A DNA stretch of 61,136 nt from Avichristensenella sp031549105 (GTDB lineage: Bacteria > Bacillota > Clostridia > Christensenellales > Aristaeellaceae), in assembly GCA_031549105.1 (NCBI GenBank), contig JAVBQK010000062.1, positions 1 through 61,136 on the forward strand. The letters run 5' to 3'. The notes beneath the pieces are model-generated. The model searched no databases and was not told where the DNA came from. It worked only from the letters and a program-made list of their open reading frames with translations. Both the position numbers and the translations under genes were made by a program. How positions within the stretch are numbered: position 1 is the first letter of the stretch; each line of letters opens with the position of its first letter. Below are positions 43,905 to 52,770 of this stretch, one piece after another.

Positions 43905-44249
43905 ATGGCGAAATATGAGCGCCGCCTCACCGGTGATTTCAGTGAGGTGCTACATGCAATTGATGAGCAGGTGATACGCGGAAGCATGTCCGCGAGCGTG
44001 GAAGACGGAAGCGACTACGAAAGCAATGGCGTGCGGTGTGCAGTCCGCGTCTACGAGCGGTACAGCTTGCTTGGCAGCAACCGGGTGAGCCTGAACGTCA
44101 CGCTGATTGCGGCGGGCGAGAGCCTGTTCCTGTCGGCGATCACGTCCGGTGGCAGCCAGGCAGTCTTTTTCAAGATCAACACGTTTGGCGAGGGCGCGTT
44201 TCTCGACCAGGTGGTGAAGGCCGTGGAGCGATACGACAAGTCGAGATGA
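43905..44249 (+). CDS. DUF6054-type small cytosolic protein
   Basis: 114 residues, alpha/beta, without signal peptide or membrane helix. The pattern MAKYERRLTGDFSEVL, SVEDGSDYE, VRVYERYS and ITSGGSQAVFFKINTFGE is a family I recall as DUF6054, of unknown function. ATG 43905 is preceded by GGAGG. It diverges from the XRE unit; no clear promoter of its own is seen beyond AT-rich DNA near 43860-43875 (GTAAAATAAA). Confidence 0.75.
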   Translation: MAKYERRLTGDFSEVLHAIDEQVIRGSMSASVEDGSDYESNGVRCAVRVYERYSLLGSNRVSLNVTLIAAGESLFLSAITSGGSQAVFFKINTFGEGAFLDQVVKAVERYDKSR

Positions 44250-44266
44250 CGAAGGGACGGGGAACG

Positions 44267-44340
44267 CTGGGGGACGCTGTCCCCCAGGCCCCCTGCCAAA
44301 GGGCGGAGGTCCTTTGACAGGGTCTGGGACAGCGTCCCAG
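44267..44340. repeat. composite palindromic repeat, copy 2 (short form)
   Basis: Three stems: 44267-44287 (CTGGGGGAC core), 44296-44316 (CCAAAGG with CCTTTG, imperfect) and 44324-44340 (CTGGGACAGCGTCCCAG). The inner AACATTTCGCC stem seen in the other copies is missing, so this looks like an internal deletion of the two-arm form. It follows the DUF6054 gene and precedes the promoter at 44370. Confidence 0.75.
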
Positions 44341-44369
44341 CGTTCTGTCTCCTTACCGCGACAACCCCA

Positions 44370-44397
44370 TTGTGTTTGTGTACGGTTGTGCTATAAT
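44370..44397 (+). promoter_or_regulatory. promoter of the yesN-yesM-like pair
   Basis: TTGTGT (44370-44375), 16 bp and a perfect TATAAT (44392-44397). Predicted start near 44404, about 32 bp before the TTG start codon. Confidence 0.75.
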
Positions 44398-44435
44398 AAA
44401 TTACTTGCCCAGCGAACGCCGAAGGAGGTGGGGCA

Positions 44436-45167
44436 TTGTACCGGCTGATTCTGATCGATGATGAGCAGATCATTCTCGATGGGCTGATGCACCTGTTTCC
44501 TTGGAACCAGCTTGGTTTCGAAGTGGCGGGCGCGTTCTCCAACGCGCTGACAGCATGGGAATATATCGAAAACAACCCCGTTGACGTGATCATCAGCGAC
44601 ATCAGCATGCCTCATATGGACGGCATTGAACTGGCGCGCCGCGTGTGCGAAAAGCAACTTGCCCGGCTTGTTTTCATCAGCAGTTTTACCGACTATACGT
44701 ATTTTCGCAGTGCCATCAAGTACAAGGTGACCGATTACCTGGTGAAGCCCGTCAAGTATGACGAGTTGACCGAGTGCCTTATGGGCATCAAGGCGGAGCT
44801 GGAGCAGGAACGCAATGACGAGGCCAGCGTGCCAGTGTCGTATTACGAGCAGATTGTGCAGATCGTACGGGATTACCTCAAAGAGAACTACCGGGACGCG
44901 ACGCTCTCGGAGGCCGCGCAGCGCGCCAACATGTCTCCTAGCTATCTCTCGCGGATTTACAGAGAAAAAGCGGGCATTAGCTTCTCTGACACGCTGCTGA
45001 CCATCCGCATGGAGAAGGCGTGCGAACTGCTCGCGGATGTCACCAACAAGAGCTATGAGATCGCATTTGACGTGGGCTATGACAACCCCAAGAACTTTTC
45101 CCGCGCGTTCAAGAGTTATTTTCAGATGAGCCCCAGCGAATACCGGTTTGCCAAGGGGAAGCGGTAA
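44436..45167 (+). CDS. AraC-type response regulator (YesN-like)
   Basis: 243 residues: receiver domain with D55 (IISDISMPHMDG) and a C-terminal AraC domain (TLSEAAQRANMSPSYLSRIYREK, EIAFDVGYDNPKNFSRAFKSYF). It lacks the long linker of many YesN proteins, so it is a compact form. The start codon is TTG at 44436 with GGAGGTG just upstream; no ATG lies before the conserved LILIDDE. The kinase gene starts 3 nt after its stop. It probably binds the phased repeats at 46939-46996 and activates the importer that follows. Confidence 0.92.
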   Translation: MYRLILIDDEQIILDGLMHLFPWNQLGFEVAGAFSNALTAWEYIENNPVDVIISDISMPHMDGIELARRVCEKQLARLVFISSFTDYTYFRSAIKYKVTDYLVKPVKYDELTECLMGIKAELEQERNDEASVPVSYYEQIVQIVRDYLKENYRDATLSEAAQRANMSPSYLSRIYREKAGISFSDTLLTIRMEKACELLADVTNKSYEIAFDVGYDNPKNFSRAFKSYFQMSPSEYRFAKGKR

Positions 45168-45170
45168 GGC

Positions 45171-46934
45171 ATGCTCAAAAAATACTTTTTCAAACGGTTC
45201 CGCCATTACTTCCTGCAGATGCTTGTGCCGACGCTGGTGGTGTTTTTTGTGTTCTTTGCGGTGATCATTGCCCGGTCGGTGCGGGAAACCCGGTCGACCG
45301 TGCGCTACTCGCTGGAGAACCTATCCAGCAACATGAAGAGCGCGATTGAAAGCCCCATCACCCAGAACGACACGCTCACCAGCAGCCCGCGCTTTTCCAG
45401 TAGCATGCGCAACTTCCTGACCGGCCGGGTGGAGGAGTACGGCGATCTGGTGATTATGAAGACCATGCGGGCGACGCTCAATAGCATTGTGGACGCGGGC
45501 GAATATCTCGACTCCATCTATCTGATGCTGGATGATCGTGACTTCATCCTTTCCTCCAAGGACGGCCTGCGTGCGATCGCCTCCTATGCCGACGACAGCT
45601 GGGTGCAGGACGCCCGCACGCTCCAGAATAAAAAAGAGGTGCTGCTCAAGCGCCGCACCGATGCGACCGGCACATTTTCCGCGCCGAGGGAGTTCATCAC
45701 CTGCTACCAGCGAATGCTGCTGCTCAAGGGCGCGGTGATCATCAACATTGATGTCGCGGCGTTCACGCGCATGCTCGATGCCGATGCGATGGTGAAGGCT
45801 GGAACGCTGCTGATGCTCAACAGCCGGGACGAGGCTCTGCTGGAGCACAGCGCAGGCGGAAATCCCGTCGCAGTAGCGGATAGCCTGATCGCGGGCGTGC
45901 TCAGAGATGAAGCGATGGCCAGTCGGCTGCGGGAGGGCACGTTCATTACGCTGGATGGCGCGCATTACCTGTGCAACGCGCTGACGCACGAAAGCTTGGG
46001 GCTTACGTTTGTGTCGCTGGTGCCGCTGGGTGAGCTGCTGGGGATGCAGCAGGAATACGTCACGCTGTTCATCCTGATTCTGCTCACCAACATGCTGGTG
46101 GTGGCGCTCCTGGCCTATACGACCACCCAGCGCATTTTTAAGCAAATCTATTACCTCATCGATGTGTTTGCCGACGCGGAGAGGGGTGTGTTCCCCGCGC
46201 GCGACGAGAGCCGCATGGCCGATGAGTACGATGTCATCATGAACAACATCGTGCATCTGTTCCTGAACACCACGCACCTGAGCACCCTGCTTGCACAGAA
46301 GCAGACACAGAAGGAGCTGGCCGAGCGGACCGCGCTGCAATTGCAGATCAACCCGCACTTCCTGTACAACACGCTGCAGACCATCGACTTTGCGGTGCGC
46401 AAGGGGAGCGACCCATTCGCCATCAGCCGCATGGTGCAGGACCTGTCGAGCATCCTCAAGCGCTCGCTGTCAAACCCCCTGGAGCATGTGATGCTGGAGG
46501 AGGAGCTAAACTCCCTGTACGCATATGTGCGCATCCAGCGCGTGCGGTTCGGCGATACGTTCGTCCTCTACTACGAGATCGACGACGATGTGCTAGACGC
46601 GCAGGTCTTCTCCCTGATGCTCCAGCCGCTGGTGGAAAACAGCATCCTGCATGGCATCCGCCACCTTGATAAGCGCGGTTTCATCCGCGTTAGCGCCAGG
46701 CGGCAGGAAGGCGGCCTGCTCATCAGCGTGCTCGACAATGGCGTGGGCCTCACCGAGGAGCAGCGGCAGGAGGTGCTCGCGCGCGTCCAGGCGGAGCACG
46801 GCGAGTCGATCGGCCTTGCGAACGTGCACAAGCGCCTGCTGCTGCATTTCGGCGAGGCCTCCGGCCTGCAGATCCATAGTCAAAAGGGGATAGGAACGCG
46901 CGTGTTTTTCGTTATTCCTTACAGAAAATCATAA
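45171..46934 (+). CDS. sensor histidine kinase (YesM/LytS-like)
   Basis: 587 residues. Membrane helix 1 (about 14-36), extracytoplasmic sensor region (about 37-287), helix 2 (about 290-312), HAMP-like linker and a His_kinase domain with LQLQINPHFLYNTLQTI (phospho-His near residue 395), N-box LVENSILHG and G-boxes VLDNGVGL and SIGLANVHKRL. Complete. Paired with the YesN-like regulator and followed by a sugar importer, it most likely senses an extracellular oligosaccharide, perhaps through the binding protein. Confidence 0.93.
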   Translation: MLKKYFFKRFRHYFLQMLVPTLVVFFVFFAVIIARSVRETRSTVRYSLENLSSNMKSAIESPITQNDTLTSSPRFSSSMRNFLTGRVEEYGDLVIMKTMRATLNSIVDAGEYLDSIYLMLDDRDFILSSKDGLRAIASYADDSWVQDARTLQNKKEVLLKRRTDATGTFSAPREFITCYQRMLLLKGAVIINIDVAAFTRMLDADAMVKAGTLLMLNSRDEALLEHSAGGNPVAVADSLIAGVLRDEAMASRLREGTFITLDGAHYLCNALTHESLGLTFVSLVPLGELLGMQQEYVTLFILILLTNMLVVALLAYTTTQRIFKQIYYLIDVFADAERGVFPARDESRMADEYDVIMNNIVHLFLNTTHLSTLLAQKQTQKELAERTALQLQINPHFLYNTLQTIDFAVRKGSDPFAISRMVQDLSSILKRSLSNPLEHVMLEEELNSLYAYVRIQRVRFGDTFVLYYEIDDDVLDAQVFSLMLQPLVENSILHGIRHLDKRGFIRVSARRQEGGLLISVLDNGVGLTEEQRQEVLARVQAEHGESIGLANVHKRLLLHFGEASGLQIHSQKGIGTRVFFVIPYRKS

Positions 46935-46938
46935 AAAG

Positions 46939-46996
46939 TGAAACCAAATCGCAAAAAATGATACCAAGTGTAAAAATCGCACAAATGATGAAACCA
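46939..46996 (+). promoter_or_regulatory. phased direct repeats before the third importer
   Basis: TGAAACCA (46939-46946), TGATACCA (46959-46966) and TGAAACCA (46989-46996) are spaced 20 and 30 bp apart, that is on one face of the helix. Each is preceded by an A-rich stretch. Direct repeats with helical phasing are the usual target type of AraC-family activators, so the YesN-like protein is the likely binder. TTGTTTACCAT at 46998-47008 follows immediately. Confidence 0.65.
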
Positions 46997-47084
46997 TTTG
47001 TTTACCATAGCGCCTTGCCGGTGTGGGGTGGACATGGTACGCTTCTTCCAGTACATTCGATGAGTATCGAAAGGAGTAACCCCC

Positions 47085-48377
47085 ATGAAAAAGAAAGCCT
47101 CTCTTCTGCTAGCGGTGGTAATGATCCTGGCCAGCCTGTCTGGCGCGATCGCTGGCGCGGAAGCCGCGAAAGCCCCGGTGACCCTGCGCTTTAGCTGGTG
47201 GGGCGGCGACAGCCGTACCGCGGCGACACTGGATGTCATCAATCAGTTCCAGGCGCTCTATCCCTATGTGACCATCGAGGCCGAGTACGGCTCCAGCGAC
47301 GGCTACCACGACAAGCTGGCCGCGCAGCTCGCCTCCGGCACCGCGCCGGACATCATCCAGATCGACCCGGAAACCCTGCCGACCTACGTTGCATCGGACG
47401 TGCAGTATTTCCTGGACTATAACGAGTGGGATTTCGACTTCTCCAAGTTTGAAGAAGGCTTCCTGCGCCAGCGGATCAACGGCTGCTACGATGGCAAGCA
47501 GTTCGGCATCCCCACCGGCATCGCCGGCGCGGCGCTGGTTGTCAACCAGGAAGTGGCCGAGAAGTTCAGCGTCGACCTGACGCAGCAGTACACCTGGGAC
47601 GATATCATCGCCTACGGCATCGCCGTGCATGAGGCCGATCCGGAGTACTACTTCCTCACCGCGAACCTGTCCTACCTGACCAACATGGTGTTCTTCTCCA
47701 TGGGCAAGCAGATCAGCGGCGGCTCGTTCTTCGACGAGTCCACCAGAGAGCTGAAGATCACCAAGGAAGAGATGCAGGTGGTCTTTGAGTACATCAAGGC
47801 GCTGTATGACAACAACGTTGTGCCGCAGTACGCCGCGATGGCCGCGTATGAGAACGACAACCTGCACACCGATCCCGCGTGGATCAGCGGCAAGTACGTC
47901 GCCTCCTTCGCGTATGTCTCCACTTTCAACGTGCTGGCCGCCGCGAACCCGGAAGCGACCTTCTACGCAGGCAAGCTCCCGCTGATGACCGATGCGAAGA
48001 ACGGCGGCTGGGCGGCGAACTGCCCGCAGGTCATGGCTGTCTCCGCCACCAGCAAGAACCCGGAAGAAGCCATGATGTTCCTGGATTACTTCTTTAACAA
48101 CGAAGAGGCGATGCGCACGCTGGGCACCCAGCGCTCCATCCCGCCGACAGCCGAGGCGCGCGAGATCTGCTCCGCCGAAGGCATCATGACCCCGACGCTG
48201 GCGGAAGCCGGCAACATCGCTGCCGAGTACGGCGGAAGCGTCAATGACAAGATCATGTCCACCGCGGAAGCCAAGCAGATCGTGTATGACGCCATTGAGC
48301 AGGTCGTCTACGGCGCCGTGACCCCCGAGCAGGCTGCCGCCGACACCATCAGCTACCTGGAAGCGTACGCGAAGTAA
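47085..48377 (+). CDS. sugar ABC importer, family-1 solute-binding protein
   Basis: 430 residues with signal peptide (MKKKASLLLAVVMILASLSG, cleavage near AEAAKA) and no lipobox Cys. The mature part follows the maltose/multiple-sugar binding type (LRFSWWGGDSRTAATLDVINQFQALYP, ASGTAPDIIQID, ATSKNPEEAMMFLDYF). It is shorter than the two LplA-type proteins in the window and pairs with MalF/MalG-type permeases. AAAGGAG precedes the ATG. Controlled by the phased repeats upstream. Confidence 0.93.
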   Translation: MKKKASLLLAVVMILASLSGAIAGAEAAKAPVTLRFSWWGGDSRTAATLDVINQFQALYPYVTIEAEYGSSDGYHDKLAAQLASGTAPDIIQIDPETLPTYVASDVQYFLDYNEWDFDFSKFEEGFLRQRINGCYDGKQFGIPTGIAGAALVVNQEVAEKFSVDLTQQYTWDDIIAYGIAVHEADPEYYFLTANLSYLTNMVFFSMGKQISGGSFFDESTRELKITKEEMQVVFEYIKALYDNNVVPQYAAMAAYENDNLHTDPAWISGKYVASFAYVSTFNVLAAANPEATFYAGKLPLMTDAKNGGWAANCPQVMAVSATSKNPEEAMMFLDYFFNNEEAMRTLGTQRSIPPTAEAREICSAEGIMTPTLAEAGNIAAEYGGSVNDKIMSTAEAKQIVYDAIEQVVYGAVTPEQAAADTISYLEAYAK

Positions 48378-48421
48378 GCAAGCGGACGTGATGGGGCTGG
48401 CGTGAGAGGGACGAGGGAACG

Positions 48422-48596
48422 CTGGGGGACGCTGTCCCCCAGACCCCCTGCCAGGAGGCCTGCCTCCTGGACCTCCAACATTTCGCCTCACGGCGGGAGG
48501 GACTTCATCCATGAAGTAAACCCGCCCGCAGGCGAAATGTTGGGTTTCCAAAGGGCAAGGCCCTTTGGCAGGGGTCAAGGGGACAGAGTCCCCTTG
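48422..48596. repeat. composite palindromic repeat, copy 3 (two-arm form inside an operon)
   Basis: Left-arm stems at 48422-48442, 48451-48470 and 48472-48500; hinge hairpin ACTTCATCCATGAAGT at 48502-48517; right-arm stems at 48518-48547, 48548-48568 and 48576-48596. Unlike copy 1, no T-tract follows the inner stem on the plus strand (GGGACTTC instead). It fills most of the 284-bp gap between the binding-protein and permease genes, which probably belong to one transcript. Confidence 0.85.
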
Positions 48597-48661
48597 CGTT
48601 CTCCCGCATCCCCACGTCAGCCCCATTTCCCAGCCATCGGCCCGAAAGGAGAGCTAGACCC

Positions 48662-49570
48662 ATGCAGGCACACAGGAAGATACGGAAATATACGAGTCAT
48701 GATTATAAGGCGTTCATTTATCTAGCGCCGTGGCTGATTGGCTTTCTGGTTTTGCAGCTGTACCCGTTTATTACGTCGCTGTACTATTCGTTTACGGATT
48801 ATTCCCTTGCCGGAAGTCCTAAGTGGGCGGGCATTGAGAATTATGTCAGGTTGTTTACGAAGGACCCGGAGTTTTCCAACTCGCTGAGCGTTACCATCCG
48901 GTATACGCTGATTACGGTGCCCGGTAAGCTGGTTATGGCGCTGGCCGTTGCGCTTTTTTTGAACCGAGACATCAAGGGCATTAACTTTATCCGTACTGTG
49001 TACTACATTCCGTCGCTGTTTGGCGGGTCGGTCGCGGTGGCCATTCTCTGGAAGCTGATGTTCCTGGACAATGGCGTTATCAACGGAATGCTGGGCGCGC
49101 TGGGCTTTGAGACGATCCGCTTCTGGGGCGATCCCAAGTACGCGCTGGGCACAATCAGCGCGCTGGAAATGTGGCAGTTTGGGTCATCCATGGTCATGTT
49201 CCTGGCCGCGCTAAAGCAGGTGCCAAAATCGCTGTATGAGGCAGCGTCCATCGACGGCGCGAACCCCGTCCGCCGTTTCTTTAGCGTTACGCTGCCGCAG
49301 ATTACGCCGATCATTTTCTTCAACACCATCATGCAGACAATCAACGCGCTGCAGAACTTTACATCCGCATTCATCATCACCAACGGCGGTCCGCTCAAGT
49401 CCACGAACGTCCTTGGGATGAAGCTGTATAAAGAAGGGTTCAAGTACTACAAAATGGGCTACGCCAGCGCCATCTCCTGGGTCATCTTTGTGCTGATCAT
49501 GGTGGTTACGCTGCTGCTGTTCCGCTCCTCGTCCACATGGGTGCACTACGAAGACGGCGGCGATTTTTAA
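48662..49570 (+). CDS. sugar ABC importer permease, MalF/UgpA type
   Basis: 302 residues, six membrane helices starting at KAFIYLAPWLIGFLVLQLYP. The EAA loop is EAASIDGANPVRRFFSVTLP near residues 195-214. GAAAGGAG precedes the ATG. It is 284 nt from the binding-protein gene, the gap being filled by the repeat at 48422-48596, and 13 nt from its partner permease. Confidence 0.93.
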   Translation: MQAHRKIRKYTSHDYKAFIYLAPWLIGFLVLQLYPFITSLYYSFTDYSLAGSPKWAGIENYVRLFTKDPEFSNSLSVTIRYTLITVPGKLVMALAVALFLNRDIKGINFIRTVYYIPSLFGGSVAVAILWKLMFLDNGVINGMLGALGFETIRFWGDPKYALGTISALEMWQFGSSMVMFLAALKQVPKSLYEAASIDGANPVRRFFSVTLPQITPIIFFNTIMQTINALQNFTSAFIITNGGPLKSTNVLGMKLYKEGFKYYKMGYASAISWVIFVLIMVVTLLLFRSSSTWVHYEDGGDF

Positions 49571-49583
49571 GGAGGGCAAGGCG

Positions 49584-50432
49584 ATGAAAGCAAAAACAAA
49601 AAAGCGCGTGAAGCGCACGCTGGATTACATGGTCATTGTCCTCATCGGCATTGTGCTCCTGTTCCCGATTCTGTTCATGTTCTTCGCGACGTTCAAGACC
49701 AATGAGGAGATATTCGGGTCGATCAAGCTGCTGCCGAACAGTTTCAGCTTCCAGCATTATGTGGATGGCTGGAAGGGCACCGCGAACCACAGCTACACGG
49801 ATTTTTTCATCAACACCGCGTGGCTCGTGTTTCCCACAACGATTTTTACCGTTATTTCCTGCGGGTTGGTTGCGTATGGGTTTGCCCGCTTCCGCTTTCC
49901 GTTTAAGAAGGGGCTGTTTGCGCTGCTAATCTCTACGCTCATGCTGCCCAACGCCGTCATCATCATTCCCCGGTATTCGCTGTACAGCACGTTTGGGTGG
50001 GTTAACAGCTACCTGCCGTTCTACGTTCCGGCGGCGCTGGCATGCTACCCGTTCTTTGTGTTCATGCTGGTGCAGTTCATGCGAGGTCTGCCGCGCGACC
50101 TGGACGAATCCGCGTACATTGACGGTTGCGGCACATTCCGCGTGCTGGCGCAGATTCTGCTGCCTCTGATGAAGCCTGCACTGTTCTCGGCCGCGCTGTT
50201 CCAGTTCATGTGGACGTACAACGACTACTTCAACTCGCTGATCTACATCAACTCGGTGTCCAAGTACACCATTTCGCTGGCGCTGCGCCTGTCGATGGAC
50301 TCAGAATCAATCATCGTGTGGGGAAAATTGATGGCGATGTCGTTTGTAGCGGTGCTGCCGCTGATCATCCTGTTCTTCGCCGCGCAGAAGTACTTTGTGG
50401 AAGGGATTGCAACCAGCGGCATGAAGGGGTGA
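49584..50432 (+). CDS. sugar ABC importer permease, MalG/UgpE type
   Basis: 282 residues, six membrane helices, EAA loop ESAYIDGCGTFRVLAQILLP. Ends in the typical GIATSGMKG tail of MalG-type subunits. Last gene of the third importer; no ATPase gene follows, so a shared MsmX/UgpC-like ATPase must energise it. Convergent with the TauE/SafE gene 26 bp away. Confidence 0.93.
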   Translation: MKAKTKKRVKRTLDYMVIVLIGIVLLFPILFMFFATFKTNEEIFGSIKLLPNSFSFQHYVDGWKGTANHSYTDFFINTAWLVFPTTIFTVISCGLVAYGFARFRFPFKKGLFALLISTLMLPNAVIIIPRYSLYSTFGWVNSYLPFYVPAALACYPFFVFMLVQFMRGLPRDLDESAYIDGCGTFRVLAQILLPLMKPALFSAALFQFMWTYNDYFNSLIYINSVSKYTISLALRLSMDSESIIVWGKLMAMSFVAVLPLIILFFAAQKYFVEGIATSGMKG

Positions 50433-50458
50433 GGGACTACCATTATCACAAAGAGGCA

Positions 50459-51241
50459 CTACGCCCCTGCGATAACCCTTGACACACACAGGCCGATGAT
50501 CACCACCATCGCCGAGCAGAACAGAATGCGCACCGCTTTCTCGTTCATCCTGCGGTTCAGCTTCCGACCGGCGATACCGCCGCCCAGGCCGCCCAGCACC
50601 ATCCATACCAGCATCAGCGGTTCGAACGGCGGCACCGTGCGCGTCACAAGGGTGAGGATCAGGCTGGCGCATTGCGAGCAAAGGATCACAAACAGCGAGT
50701 TGCGGGCCGCTTCCTTGGTGCCCATCGAGAAGAAGAACGATAGCACCATCAGGTTGATCGGCCCGCCGCCAATGCCCAGGAACGAGGAAACAAGCCCCAG
50801 TGCGAGGCCGATCAGCAGCGAGGGGAGCGTCTGGCGCACGGTGTGGGTTGAGATGCGCGCCTGACAGAGCGTGTACAGGAGCGTGCCGGTGGTGATCGCC
50901 GCCAGGCAAGCCGCCTGAACCGTGCCGACGGCTTCCGCGTTCTCAAACAGCTTCGTGAGTGCCTGAAAAAGCTGCTTGCCACCCACCCCGCCGATCGCCG
51001 CGCCCAGCGCCAGCGGGAGCGTTTGCGGCGAGTTCTGCTCGCCTTTCCCGCCCAGCTTGTTCTGCACCACAGAATAGCTGCTCATTGCCAGCACCGTGCA
51101 CCCGGACAGAAAGCTCACGGTGGAAACGGAGAGCGTGGTGACGCTATCCAGCACGGGCTTGATGATCACCCCACCGCCAATCCCGCATATCGCCCCGATG
51201 GCGGACGCTATCAAGCTGATCAAGAACAGCGTGGCCTGCAT
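50459..51241 (-). CDS. TauE/SafE-family membrane transporter
   Basis: 260 residues, about eight hydrophobic helices in two repeated halves. The GAICGIGGGVIIKPVL segment near the N-terminus and SSFLGIGGGPINL in the second half are the paired signatures of the TauE/SafE (DUF81) family, linked to export of sulfite or organic sulfonates. The repeat pair shows that the gene is complete. No neighbouring sulfur gene helps define the substrate. It has its own strong promoter at 51282-51310. Confidence 0.9.
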   Translation of the reverse strand: MQATLFLISLIASAIGAICGIGGGVIIKPVLDSVTTLSVSTVSFLSGCTVLAMSSYSVVQNKLGGKGEQNSPQTLPLALGAAIGGVGGKQLFQALTKLFENAEAVGTVQAACLAAITTGTLLYTLCQARISTHTVRQTLPSLLIGLALGLVSSFLGIGGGPINLMVLSFFFSMGTKEAARNSLFVILCSQCASLILTLVTRTVPPFEPLMLVWMVLGGLGGGIAGRKLNRRMNEKAVRILFCSAMVVIIGLCVSRVIAGA

Positions 51242-51281
51242 TTCATATCCTCTTCCATTCTATAGAGTACCTATGCCGTTC

Positions 51282-51310
51282 ATTATACAACGTGCCATTT
51301 TTGCTGGCAA
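51282..51310 (-). promoter_or_regulatory. promoter of the TauE/SafE gene
   Basis: Minus strand TTGCCA (51310-51305), 17 bp, TATAAT (51287-51282). The -35 lies in a small dyad (TGGC-TATT-GCCA). Confidence 0.85.
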
Positions 51311-51336
51311 TAGCCAGTGCCATATCTCCCCATAAC

Positions 51337-51365
51337 TTGACAAATCTCGTGTCCAATGCTATTTT
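51337..51365 (+). promoter_or_regulatory. promoter of the acylation cluster
   Basis: TTGACA (51337-51342), 17 bp, TATTTT (51360-51365). Predicted start about 35 bp before the MBOAT gene ATG. Confidence 0.8.
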
Positions 51366-51405
51366 TGGCAAGGAATGACATCCCAAAATCAGACAGGATG
51401 GGCAC

Positions 51406-52761
51406 ATGCTGTTTTCAAGCCTGACGTTTCTGACGTGGTTTCTCCCTGCCGTAGTGCTCCTGCACTGCATCACGCCACGGCGCGCGCGCAATGCGCTGCT
51501 GCTGGCGGCCAGTGTGTTTTTTTATGCCTGGGGCGAGATTGCGTACGTGCCGCTGGTGCTGCTGTCCATGGGCGCGAACTACGGTTTCGGCCTTTTGTGC
51601 GCACGGGAGGGGAAGTGGCCCCGCCGCGTGGGGCTGTGGCTTTCGCTGCTGGTGAACATCGGCGCGCTCGTGTATTTCAAGTACGCTGCATTTTTCCTGA
51701 CGGCCATCGGCCTTGGGAGCATTGCGCCGGAAGTGGTGCTTCCGCTGGGTATCAGCTTTTACACGTTCCAGACGCAGGCGTATGTCATCGATGTGTTCCG
51801 CCGCCGCGTGCCAAAGGAGCCTAACTTTGTCGATTACGCGACGTTCATTTTGCTTTTTCCACAGCTCATTGCCGGGCCGATTGTGCTGTACACCGATGTG
51901 CGGCGCGAGCTGAAGGTCCGTACCGTAAACGCCGAGGGGCTGGAGACGGGCATGACTGCGTTCATCGTGGGGCTGGCATCGAAGGTGCTGCTGGCGAACC
52001 CGCTGGGCGCGCTATGGGAGGCGGCGCGCGCACTGCCCTCGTCATCGCTGCCCGCTGCGTGGCTTGGGATCATCGCATTTGGCCTACAGATTTACTTTGA
52101 CTTCGCCGGTTATTCGCTGATGGCCATTGGCATGGGGCGCATGCTGGGCTTCCGGTTTCCGCAGAACTTTGATCAACCGTACACATCCAGGTCCATCCGT
52201 GAATTCTGGCGGCGTTGGCATATGACGCTGGGCGGTTGGTTCCGCGAGTATGTCTACATTCCGCTGGGCGGCAGCCGGGGCGGTACGGCAGCGACCATCC
52301 GCAACCTCGTGATTGTCTGGCTGCTAACCGGGCTGTGGCATGGGGCCAGCTGGAACTTTGTCGCCTGGGGGCTGTGGTTCTGCGTGTTTCTGTTGCTGGA
52401 GCGATACGCCATCGGCGGCTTTCTCGCGCGGCACCCGCATCTGGCGCGCGCCTACGTGCTGCTCGTGGTGTTCGTCGGCTGGGCGCTGTTTGCTGCCGAG
52501 AGCCTTCCCGATGCGGGTGCGTACATTGTCCGAATGTTCACAGGCGCTCTCTCGGGGGATTTTCTGTTCCCGCTGCGCAACAACGCGGTGCTGCTGGTGA
52601 TCGCGCTGCTGGCCTGCGTGCCGGGCATCCTCACGCGGATCAATGCGCTGCTGGGCAGAAACGCGCTGCTTCGTACCGCTGTGATGACGGCGCTGTTGCT
52701 GCTATGTGTGGCAGGGCTGGTCGATGCCGATTACAACCCATTTCTGTACTTCCGGTTTTAG
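51406..52761 (+). CDS. MBOAT-family O-acyltransferase (AlgI/DltB-like)
   Basis: 451 residues with about 11 hydrophobic helices. Family hallmarks: FFYAWGE, NFDQPYTSRSIREFWRRWHMTLGGWFREYVYIPLGG, and the catalytic His in LLTGLWHGASWNFVAWG. Enzymes of this type move acyl (often acetyl) groups across the membrane onto extracellular polysaccharide or wall polymer. The next two genes encode DHHW and SGNH proteins, the usual extracytoplasmic partners that complete the transfer, as AlgJ/AlgX do for alginate. Confidence 0.94.
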   Translation: MLFSSLTFLTWFLPAVVLLHCITPRRARNALLLAASVFFYAWGEIAYVPLVLLSMGANYGFGLLCAREGKWPRRVGLWLSLLVNIGALVYFKYAAFFLTAIGLGSIAPEVVLPLGISFYTFQTQAYVIDVFRRRVPKEPNFVDYATFILLFPQLIAGPIVLYTDVRRELKVRTVNAEGLETGMTAFIVGLASKVLLANPLGALWEAARALPSSSLPAAWLGIIAFGLQIYFDFAGYSLMAIGMGRMLGFRFPQNFDQPYTSRSIREFWRRWHMTLGGWFREYVYIPLGGSRGGTAATIRNLVIVWLLTGLWHGASWNFVAWGLWFCVFLLLERYAIGGFLARHPHLARAYVLLVVFVGWALFAAESLPDAGAYIVRMFTGALSGDFLFPLRNNAVLLVIALLACVPGILTRINALLGRNALLRTAVMTALLLLCVAGLVDADYNPFLYFRF

Positions 52762-52770
52762 GGGGCGACG

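Noticed and set aside
47109..48626. 505-residue minus-strand open frame
   Set aside because: Antisense to the third binding protein and running into the palindromic repeat; low-complexity Gly/Arg/Val pattern.
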